This document shows, one piece after another, positions 14,318 to 19,410 of a stretch of 19,410 bases of DNA (position 1 is its first letter; each line of letters begins with the position of its first letter). The notes under the pieces are model-generated. The model was not told the DNA's origin and did not search any database. It saw nothing but the letters and a program-made list of their open reading frames with translations. The translations under genes and the position numbers were made by a program. Origin of the DNA: Anaerolineales bacterium UBA2232 (GTDB lineage: Bacteria; Chloroflexota; Anaerolineae; UBA2200); NCBI GenBank assembly GCA_002348045.1, contig DDYO01000291.1:1-19410 (forward strand). The letters are read 5' to 3'.

Positions 14318-14827
14318 TCATTCCCTGGTCGTTTGGGCTGAGGTTGTGTCTTTTGCTCGGCTCCACACACGCCTTGAAATAGCTTTGAATGCACTAACGC
14401 TGAGTTGACCTCGTTCATTTCTTGCTCTAGAGCCGGGGGCTTGAAGAAGGACTTCTATCTTCAGTCTGTCTGAAGCATATATCTCGATAGGTTCGAAATC
14501 CTCATCAAGAAGCACGAGCAATACTTCATCCCATTCGTGGTCGAGTCGAATACTGCCCAGTCGCCCAGTACTCCTGGATGCGCTGGAAACGCAACGCCCC
14601 TTTATCTGCAACTTGCGTCCCGAGTCGATTCTTTCAGCGTCGTATCCGGCTTGCCTTGCTTTGCAGAGACGAAGGCCCAGCAGCCGCGCTGCTTCGTACT
14701 CTGCAACCTCGCCAGTGATGCCAAGCGGCTTGCCCGTGAGCTTGCGATACGACTTTGCAGTCGCTTTCGCTTCTTGAATAAGTGGTTCGATATCTCGAAG
14801 CTCAATCTGCGTATCACTAGATTCCAT
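14318..14827 (-). CDS. PD-(D/E)XK-nuclease-like protein (DUF6998-like)
   Basis: 169 residues; the ATG at 14827 follows GCGAGGCTGAA. The core reads I-T-G-E-V-A-E-Y-E-A-A-R-L-L-G-L (37-52), G-Y-D-A-E (61-65), K-L-Q-I-K-G-R (72-78), and E-V-L-L-V-L-L-D-E-D-F-E-P-I-E-I-Y (101-117). E40, D63 and the Q74-I75-K76 triad are in the order expected for a PD-(D/E)XK fold (E...D...[QE]xK). The length and the DEDFE segment fit what I recall of DUF6998, a domain found in restriction-like or accessory loci. Nuclease activity is inferred from the fold motif only. The frameshifted HILREWRNLIH gene begins 29 nt downstream on the same strand, so the two may form one accessory unit. Confidence 0.62.
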   Translation of the reverse strand: MESSDTQIELRDIEPLIQEAKATAKSYRKLTGKPLGITGEVAEYEAARLLGLRLCKARQAGYDAERIDSGRKLQIKGRCVSSASRSTGRLGSIRLDHEWDEVLLVLLDEDFEPIEIYASDRLKIEVLLQAPGSRARNERGQLSVSAFKAISRRVWSRAKDTTSAQTTRE

Positions 14828-14917
14828 TTCAGCCTCGCACGCGTCGAGTTTATCTCTCTTCTGCTGGTTTGGCGGCTTTGACCGAATCGTTCCAGGCGCG
14901 AGTGTCGGACGATTGGC

Positions 14918-15808
14918 CTACTTGTAGTTCCAGACATCTACGCTGTCGCGCCCTGAGAGGAAGTGAACCTTGACGTATGTCTGCCACACGCGCCAGCCGT
15001 CGTTCGTACTGCTATATCCTCCTACATAGTACCATTCTTCGCCCAGCCAGTTCCACGGGTCATCTGTGTACCACAGGTCTTTCACATACGCTGAACAGTC
15101 CTGGTTCGCGAAGAACGCCTTCGTATCTGCCAACAACCTCCTGCCGTAATCAACAGCATCGCGTTCCGTCTGCTCATCGAAGACGGCGGCAGAGTCGCTC
15201 GTCAGCCGCAAGGTTACGGAATTCATGCCCGTGGTCTCGCCGTGGTAGATGTCTATCTGTTCAAAGCTAATCGGATGTCCGGCAATGACTCCATAGTTCT
15301 GGCGCAGGTACGTGGTGAAGCCTGCATCGTCGCGTGGGACGGTCGCGGCAGCTTGTGGATAGGAGGTAGGACTCGTCAGCACAATTGCTGTTGGCGATAG
15401 GGCTGGCCTGAGGGTGGGTTGGGTCGTGTGGGTCGGAAATGGAGTGTAGGTCGCGAGTGGAGTACTTGTCGGGTAAGCCGTATAGGTAGGCATTGCAGTG
15501 CTGGTTGGCTGAGGGGTATGTGTTGGAAGTGGCTCAGGTGTACGGCTGGGCAGCACGGTGAGCGTGGGAAAGGGGGTGTACGTCGGATAAGGCGTGGCAA
15601 TGAACCTGGCGATTGTCATCGCATTGGGATAGGCCCGGAGGACTAGGAAAGTTGCCACACAAGCCATGACCAGAAGGCCTAAGCAGCCGGCCAAGGCCCA
15701 GAAGAGGTACTTACGCCGGCCTTCCCATTGGGACTGTCTCTCCCTCTGCGCCCTTGCCTGCGCTCCTCGCTCAGCCATTCTGTCAATTTCCTCGCGCGTT
15801 AGCGGCAT
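14918..15808 (-). CDS. Single-pass membrane protein with Thr/Pro-rich linker and extracellular domain
   Basis: 296 residues from the ATG at 15808, preceded by GGAAGGA about 9-10 nt upstream (an ATG 18 bp earlier lacks a site). A charged Arg/Gln-rich cytoplasmic segment (1-33) leads to a transmembrane helix (34-57). A linker of about 75 residues (71-145) follows, made of repeated Y-P-T-Y-T-P-F-P-T-type units, the style of extracytoplasmic spacer common in Chloroflexota. The C-terminal domain (about 155-296) is rich in Trp/Tyr (P-W-N-W-L-G-E-E-W-Y-Y-V-G-G-Y) and unrecognised. It should be displayed outside the cell. It follows the LysM lipoprotein gene by about 40 bp, and the two are probably co-transcribed. 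Confidence 0.75.
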   Translation of the reverse strand: MPLTREEIDRMAERGAQARAQRERQSQWEGRRKYLFWALAGCLGLLVMACVATFLVLRAYPNAMTIARFIATPYPTYTPFPTLTVLPSRTPEPLPTHTPQPTSTAMPTYTAYPTSTPLATYTPFPTHTTQPTLRPALSPTAIVLTSPTSYPQAAATVPRDDAGFTTYLRQNYGVIAGHPISFEQIDIYHGETTGMNSVTLRLTSDSAAVFDEQTERDAVDYGRRLLADTKAFFANQDCSAYVKDLWYTDDPWNWLGEEWYYVGGYSSTNDGWRVWQTYVKVHFLSGRDSVDVWNYK

Positions 15809-15848
15809 TGCTGGCCATCCTTCCATCGTATGCCGGAAAAGACCAGTA

Positions 15849-16487
15849 TCACGGATACCACACGGCAACCCCCCCGTGATGTGAGCAGGTTCCCTGCCTC
15901 GTTTTTGAATAACTGCATGTACCGTCTCGGCACAACGCCGTCGCCCCCGCGCACCGTCTCGGCTGTGGTGTTGGAGTTTGCGCGACTACCCGCGGTACAC
16001 TTGTGGCGGGAAGTCGTGTCGCGGTTGGTGGAACGCTCGTGGCAAGACGGGGCGTTGCGGTTGGCGGCACCGACGGAAGCGGTGATGTGACCAGCGGCGA
16101 CGTAGACGATAATTGCGCCTCACCGCCGACTGAGCGAACTGCACCAACTAACGGGATAATGAGGGACTGTCCGACCACAATCAAGTTGGTATTGGAAATC
16201 CCGTTCGCGAACGCGAGGGCGTCAACCGTACACCCGAAGCTTTTGGCAATCGCGCCGAGCGTATCTTTTGGTTTGACGACGTAGACAGTGAATGTGGGCG
16301 TAGGGGCGGGGGTGAGCGAAGGTAGTGAACTGGCAACAACCGTAGCACTCGGCCTTGCCGTGGGTGGTGCCAGCGTGACTGTGGGTGTGCCAGAGCCGCA
16401 TCCGGGCAAAAGGCCCGCGACCACGAGAAGGGTGGACAGTACCACAAGAGCGAGCCGGTTGGCGATGGCGACTCTACCTCTCCACAT
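15849..16487 (-). CDS. LysM-DUF3761 surface lipoprotein
   Basis: 212 residues from the ATG at 16487, which has GGAGG 6 nt upstream. A signal peptide (1-29) ends in the lipobox L-L-P-G-C (C30). A Thr/Pro spacer is followed by a LysM domain (about 67-113: Y-V-V-K-P-K-D-T-L-G-A-I-A-K-S-F-G, then I-V-V-G-Q-S-L-I-I-P). A second P-T-A-T repeat spacer (about 139-176) leads to a C-terminal DUF3761 domain (179-212: C-R-D-G-T-C-S-Y-S, then G-T-C-S-H-H-G-G-V-A). LysM binds peptidoglycan or other GlcNAc polymers. DUF3761 has a Cys/His-rich signature of unknown role. It is expected to be an anchored cell-wall-binding protein, upstream of the PT-linker membrane protein. Confidence 0.85.
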   Translation of the reverse strand: MWRGRVAIANRLALVVLSTLLVVAGLLPGCGSGTPTVTLAPPTARPSATVVASSLPSLTPAPTPTFTVYVVKPKDTLGAIAKSFGCTVDALAFANGISNTNLIVVGQSLIIPLVGAVRSVGGEAQLSSTSPLVTSPLPSVPPTATPRLATSVPPTATRLPATSVPRVVAQTPTPQPRRCAGATALCRDGTCSYSKTRQGTCSHHGGVAVWYP

Positions 16488-16619
16488 CTCGAACCTCCGC
16501 GCAATCACTGTCAACCCGACTTTGCTCGTGATGTTCCGACTACCTCTATGGTACCGCAGAACGGCAAGCACGGGTCGCCAGGGGGCTGACCATCCGCTGA
16601 CAGCTGACGGGGGCAAGGA

Positions 16620-17180
16620 CTACTGGACACTCTCGGAAAACAGAACTGTTTTCCCAATATCGTTGCAGTAATCAGCACTCATCTTCAGAGCGTTGCTGAG
16701 ACCATCTGAAACAAACCACAGTACGACTCTACATCCCTCTGCTTTCACCGCTTCCACCAATGGGACGTAATCCTCATCTCCGGCCACAAGAACGGCAACG
16801 TCGTAGTTTCTGCGAGCTGCGTGAGCCAGCATATCTGTGGTCAGAGACACATCAACGCGCTTTGAGCCACGCTCCTTGGTCTTCTTGAACACACGTGGGG
16901 CTTCGATACCTGCGTCTTTCCGTTCCTGTTCAACTGTGTCACGAAGCGCTTCGTCTCCGCGCAATGCTGTGTAGTAGTGCTTTCTGATGACTGTGACGTT
17001 CATGCACGAGTTCAGCTTAGGCGACCACACGTATACGTCTGGTCTGTAGCGCACATGCTTGAAGGGAATGCCGCCCTTCTTTGAGAGCATCTTGCCATAG
17101 CGTATGGCTAGGTTCTCCCCATCGGCAAAGAGCATTACCCTGGCATCTCGTCGGACAGAATTGGGAAATAACGTCGGCAT
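16620..17180 (-). CDS. NYN-domain protein (PIN-like, DUF88/LabA type)
   Basis: 186 residues; AAGGAGG precedes the ATG at 17180. The NYN/PIN-like acidic set is present: V-M-L-F-A-D-G-E-N-L (15-24, D20), K-R-V-D-V-S-L-T-T-D-M-L (107-118, D110, D116) and V-L-V-A-G-D-E-D-Y-V-P-L-V (130-142, D135, D137). It then has the G-C-R-V-V-L-W-F strand. The family is a metal-dependent ribonuclease fold, though many bacterial members are uncharacterised; some sit in defence or toxin loci. Here it has no obvious partner: 132 bp separate it from the LysM gene, and a decayed region lies upstream. RNase activity is inferred from conserved residues. Confidence 0.85.
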   Translation of the reverse strand: MPTLFPNSVRRDARVMLFADGENLAIRYGKMLSKKGGIPFKHVRYRPDVYVWSPKLNSCMNVTVIRKHYYTALRGDEALRDTVEQERKDAGIEAPRVFKKTKERGSKRVDVSLTTDMLAHAARRNYDVAVLVAGDEDYVPLVEAVKAEGCRVVLWFVSDGLSNALKMSADYCNDIGKTVLFSESVQ

Positions 17181-17272
17181 ATCTGGTCCACCTCCTTAGC
17201 CACTGCAAAACCTCGTCAGGCATTCGTCGTCCTGAGTGGCTGCCTCAATCAGCATGCACCTGGCCATGCGAC

Positions 17273-17589
17273 CTAATAGCTGTATCGTTCAACTAGAACC
17301 CACCCCGCATCACGCAGGTAGACGGTGTCGCCGCTATTGTTCCATGTCGCGTCCGACGGCACTAATGGAGGTCAGTCAAAGTATTCGCTCCACATCCAGT
17401 GCGTACCTTGACCCGCGCCCTGGGCAACAAGCTGAGAGTGGGGAATCCGTAGGTGTGGCCAAAGGCGTCTCTGACGTGCCAGTCCGTCATACTCGCGGGT
17501 GCGATGCCTTCATTCTCAAAACATACGGGCGCTTCGCTCAGATTGTAATTGTCATTACCGGGAACACCAAATTGAGGGCAGAGGGACAC
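17273..17589 (-). pseudogene. Lamin-tail-domain (LTD) protein remnant, frameshifted
   Basis: From 17589 one frame reads Y-N-L-S-E-A-P-V-C-F-E-N-E-G-I-A-P-A-S-M, then T-D-W-H-V-R-D-A-F-G-H-T-Y-G-F-P-T-L-S-L, and A-N-T-L-T-D-L-H before a stop at 17362. A second frame completes the fold with A-T-W-N-N-S-G-D-T-V-Y-L-R-D-A-G-W-V and V-E-R-Y-S-Y, ending at TAG (17275-17273). Together these are a nearly complete LTD immunoglobulin-like domain, as found at the C-terminus of secreted nucleases and surface proteins. No signal peptide or catalytic domain could be found upstream, so this looks like the tail of a lost secreted protein. Confidence 0.7.
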
Positions 17590-17926
17590 GGTAACAGGCC
17601 TTCAACTGCGTGTGGGTGGCTGTCAGCGCAGAGTTCTAGCTCTCGCGGGGACGGATGTGGCTCTTGCACAATAGAAAGGAGAATGCTGCGTGCCTCTCTG
17701 AGCATACCTGTGCGTTCTCCGGCCACGAAGAGTGGGCGCGATATGGTTCGAACCTGTGACCTTACGGATGTGAACCATGCGCTCTGGCCGGCTGAGCCGC
17801 AGAACTCACGTATACTATGGCTGGGTTCATGTGCGCGATAGAGCACATCTCTCGCATTGACTAACTTTGCGCCCTCGGGTAGCTCTCCACAGGTAACACC
17901 GCCAAGAACCGACAGTCCAGGGCGAC
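17590..17926. other. Stretch without a supportable protein gene
   Basis: This stretch holds the tRNA-Val-like remnant at 17733-17806 and otherwise only frames with no recognisable protein. A 144-residue minus frame (17538-17972) spans the tRNA remnant and overlaps the end of the next gene, so it is probably chance. Confidence 0.45.
17733..17806 (-). pseudogene. tRNA-Val(CAC)-like remnant
   Basis: On the minus strand the D-arm GCTCAGCCGGCCAGAGC, anticodon arm with loop TTCACAT (anticodon CAC) and AGGTC variable loop with GGTTCGAACC are all tRNA-like and in correct register. The 3' half of the T-stem (CATAT against ACAGG) and both acceptor halves (AGTTCTG, CGCGCCC) do not pair. The core of about 55 nt survives while both ends have been replaced, so it is probably not functional. 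Confidence 0.55.
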
Positions 17927-18472
17927 TCAGACGGACACCATAGTACTGTAACGCTCTCTCTCCATGCGACACCAGAAGGACTCCAAAAGCTGAGGGTCAT
18001 TGCCGTTAGTCGCAGCATCTTCCACAGCTTGCATGAAGTCGCGCCCGGCAGCAAGAACATCTGCACAGAAGGTGTCCACATGCACATAGACTCGTCCCCC
18101 AGCGTCCACCGTGCCGTGCAAATGATTCTTGCCATCCCCGTGTATGAGGGTGAAAACCTTCTTCCCCTTGCGAGAACCACCAGGAATAAGCCCATGCAGC
18201 ATATTGCAGCGTAGGCTCTCGTACACGTCTATCAATGTGTAGTCGAACCCTGACCGTGTGGCTCTCATGTAGGTCTCGACAAAGGCTTCATAGCGTACTC
18301 CGTCTCGGCCTTTGCAGCAGAAACCCGACATGTACCCGATGTAGGCCAGGCCGTAGACCAGCGCCGCCACTGGCGCTCCTCCTGTGATGGCATTGTACAT
18401 GTTAGGATGCGCAGAATTCTTGGTATGCTGACGCATCAGATTGATAAGGCGCGTGACCCGCTGAGTGTCCAT
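17927..18472 (-). CDS. Hypothetical protein, 181 residues
   Basis: The ATG at 18472 has GGAGGTATCCC upstream, a good ribosome site. The sequence has a mildly hydrophobic stretch (V-A-A-L-V-Y-G-L-A-Y-I-G-Y, about 35-47), then T-L-I-D-V-Y-E-S-L-R-C-N-M-L-H-G-L, and H-V-D-T-F-C-A-D-V-L-A-A-G near the C-terminal third. The L-R-C-N-M-L-H segment resembles the LR(N)xLxH signature of HEPN-like 'hypothetical' proteins, but I do not recognise a named family. No signal peptide is present. A possible 35-residue ORF precedes it by about 40 bp on the same strand. Confidence 0.68.
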   Translation of the reverse strand: MDTQRVTRLINLMRQHTKNSAHPNMYNAITGGAPVAALVYGLAYIGYMSGFCCKGRDGVRYEAFVETYMRATRSGFDYTLIDVYESLRCNMLHGLIPGGSRKGKKVFTLIHGDGKNHLHGTVDAGGRVYVHVDTFCADVLAAGRDFMQAVEDAATNGNDPQLLESFWCRMERERYSTMVSV

Positions 18473-18514
18473 GGGATACCTCCACCTGGCATGCCGTCCC
18501 AGACCCGCGGATGC

Positions 18515-18622
18515 TTACATCTGCCGCTGGGCTATCTCAGAGCGTACAATCTCCTTCGCAAGCATCATCACAAGCAAGTTCTGGTCGCCACAGGCGCCTG
18601 GCCTCTGTTGGGTCATGGCCAT
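18515..18622 (-). CDS. Possible 35-residue small ORF
   Basis: ATG at 18622 with AGGA five bases upstream. It encodes MAMTQQRPGACGDQNLLV followed by M-M-L-A-K-E-I-V-R-S-E-I-A-Q-R-Q-M, and a TAA at 18517-18515. The second half looks like an amphipathic helix. It lies just upstream of the 181-residue gene and could be a small co-expressed protein or a leader. There is no homology evidence. Confidence 0.3.
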   Translation of the reverse strand: MAMTQQRPGACGDQNLLVMMLAKEIVRSEIAQRQM

Positions 18623-18728
18623 CTGAGTCCTGCCATCAGAGGTGCCTGACAACGTGGCACTTTCCACTGGCTTCGCCAAGCACCAGCACGTGCCCAGAGA
18701 TTCCCAGCGTGTGTCTTCGCTCCTTGGT

Positions 18729-18887
18729 CTACGCGTTGAGAGAGCCTTTCTCGACCTGCCATGCCCTATCGAACTTGCGCGACGTCAACTTGCCGGTAGC
18801 GCAGTGTTACCTGGCGCGCTGCTTCGTAGGTTCGGTGCACATATTAGCCTTTTGTGCTGCTTCACCCTCGCTACTTGCATCGAGCAG
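18729..18887 (-). pseudogene. Decayed copy of the excisionase-type HTH gene
   Basis: Codon by codon and without gaps, this stretch aligns to the HTH gene at 11884-12093. The start ATG has become CTG (18887-18885). A-A-Q-K-A-N, T-K-Q-R-A-R and G-K-L-T-S-R-K-F-D-R-A-W-Q-V match the functional copy's HTH and wing. Codon 27 is TAA, and the tryptophan at codon 53 is TAG. The 5' end keeps the same promoter and operator layout. This is a paralogous copy that has lost its start and gained two stops. Confidence 0.75.
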
Positions 18888-18930
18888 ATGCGCTTGCGCA
18901 ATAGCAGCACGACCTGTCTGGGGCGTCAAG
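18888..18930 (-). promoter_or_regulatory. Relic promoter and operator of the decayed HTH copy
   Basis: TTGACG (18930-18925), a 17-bp spacer, TGCTAT (18907-18902) and TTGCG-CAAG-CGCAT (18901-18888) stand at exactly the spacing seen upstream of the intact HTH gene. The inverted repeat is retained, while the -10 has drifted. Confidence 0.55.
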
Positions 18931-19066
18931 ACTTGCGAACGGTACTGACGGCGTTGCGTACTCTTGGCCGACGAGGCGGTGTACGGCCACCGGCTGTTCG
19001 CGGCCAGTGATTCAAGTCCCCAGACCTACAATCGAGGCATCGATGTGCCTTCCCTGTCGACTTCCT
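18931..19066. other. Gap without a recognisable gene
   Basis: Only overlapping plus-strand open frames without recognisable content run through here. No repeat, tRNA or terminator was found. Confidence 0.4.
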
Positions 19067-19410
19067 CTAGTTGCACGTGGGCAAGACCACGCCCGTGACC
19101 GCATAGTAGGCTAGGTAGATGGCCATTCCGTAGTTCTCATAGAAGTCATCGGCTCTTACCGGAGGAACCCACTGTTGCTGGCCTCTTGGCTCAGGATGGA
19201 CTAGACAAACTCGCTGTGCATGGCATTCCTTGAGCATGTCTGGATAGCCCGGCATCTCACGGAATACCTTCTCCACGTGGTCTACGGTCGGCTTAATCTC
19301 AAAGTTCCCTCGTCCAACGAATCTGCGATGGATTAGTCGTAGGCAACCTTCTAGTCCGAAGAAGGTGTTGGCGATTGCGTCTTCCGCAAACATCCTGCGG
19401 TCGGAGGCCT
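19067..19410 (-). CDS. Hypothetical protein (partial, 5' end outside window)
   Basis: The frame is open to the right edge (…S-D-R-R-M-F-A-E-D-A-I-A-N-T-F-F-G-L-E-G-C-L-R-L-I), so the ATG at 19393 need not be the start. The segment A-E-D-A-I-A-N-T-F-F-G-L-E-G-C-L recalls the 'AEDAxxxxFFALEG' helices of HEPN-like proteins that I have seen as unnamed families. The C-terminus is Y-E-N-Y-G-M-A-I-Y-L-A-Y-Y-A-V-T-G-V-V-L. The function is unknown. The last 114 residues or so are seen, and no signal or membrane segment can be assigned. Confidence 0.62.
   Translation of the reverse strand, partial: ASDRRMFAEDAIANTFFGLEGCLRLIHRRFVGRGNFEIKPTVDHVEKVFREMPGYPDMLKECHAQRVCLVHPEPRGQQQWVPPVRADDFYENYGMAIYLAYYAVTGVVLPTCN

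Noticed and set aside
15419..15646. Plus-strand frame rich in Gly/Arg/Trp
   Set aside because: It is the antisense of the Thr/Pro repeat linker, whose periodicity alone keeps the frame open.
17236..17841. 201-residue plus-strand open frame
   Set aside because: It runs antisense through the lamin-tail remnant and the tRNA-Val-like remnant, with no recognisable content.
17538..17972. 144-residue minus-strand open frame
   Set aside because: It contains the tRNA-like sequence, overlaps the end of the 181-residue gene in another frame and looks like chance.
18407..19010. Plus-strand frames of 80-145 residues
   Set aside because: They overlap each other and run antisense to the decayed HTH copy. 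None has a recognisable motif.
11722..19410. Insertion sequence, integrase, CRISPR array or toxin-antitoxin pair
   Set aside because: No transposase or tyrosine/serine integrase motifs, no terminal repeats with target duplications and no regularly spaced repeats were seen. The NYN and HTH genes are not adjacent.

Overview
The window reads as a chromosomal stretch of a Chloroflexota-type bacterium (Anaerolineae or a relative), probably a metagenome contig. The lineage is an inference from several traits: Thr/Pro-rich 'PTxTP' linkers after a single membrane helix, a LuxR-HTH/TM/Kelch fusion, a LysM-DUF3761 lipoprotein, and a Gram-positive-type LexA box (GAAC-N4-GTTC). No rRNA or ribosomal protein is present to settle it.

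LEFT PART (1-11.5 kb): dense, ordinary-looking coding. (a) 1-2.26 kb, minus strand: an SOS mutasome operon imuA-imuB plus a small DUF6504-like ORF that overlaps the imuB stop and runs off the window. It is driven by a consensus sigma-70 promoter overlapped by a LexA-type box set inside a perfect 16+16 bp palindrome. (b) 2.3-5.98 kb, minus strand: a four-gene catabolic operon of two tandem HAD phosphatase paralogs, a tartrate/D-malate-type dehydrogenase and a mandelate-racemase-type enolase-superfamily enzyme. (c) 6.2-8.84 kb, plus strand, divergent from (b): a 16-Cys polyferredoxin translationally coupled to a tungsten aldehyde:ferredoxin oxidoreductase (AOR) family enzyme. The 244-bp divergent intergenic region carries two TTGTTG-N12/13-CAACAA inverted repeats. 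A 13-bp-stem bidirectional terminator closes the AOR unit. (d) 8.9-11.5 kb, minus strand: a Pro-rich protein with three D-x-[VL]-[ED]-I-P-[GA]-[LF] repeats, followed by the LuxR/TM/Kelch protein.

BOUNDARY (11.72-11.82 kb): a tRNA-Arg(UCG)-like gene on the minus strand. It has a 22-nt hairpin insertion in its D-loop and an unpaired acceptor end.

RIGHT PART (11.8-19.4 kb): accessory or island-like DNA, nearly all on the minus strand, loosely packed and containing several broken genes. It holds an excisionase-type HTH gene with a near-leaderless promoter and TTGCG-N4-CGCAA operator, and a decayed, gapless co-linear copy of that gene with its promoter and operator at 18.73-18.93 kb. It also holds three exported or anchored surface proteins (a lipoprotein, a LysM-DUF3761 lipoprotein and a PT-linker membrane protein), a PD-(D/E)XK-like protein, a frameshifted 'HILREWRNLIH' protein, an NYN-domain protein, a frameshifted lamin-tail-domain remnant, a tRNA-Val-like remnant and two unrecognised proteins. 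No integrase, transposase or CRISPR array is visible.

The best candidates for something undescribed are: the duplicated HTH/operator module with the interrupted tRNA at the island edge; the AOR/polyferredoxin plus tartrate-type operon sharing a double inverted-repeat control region; and the out-of-frame gene with a heptamer in exact -1 slippage register.
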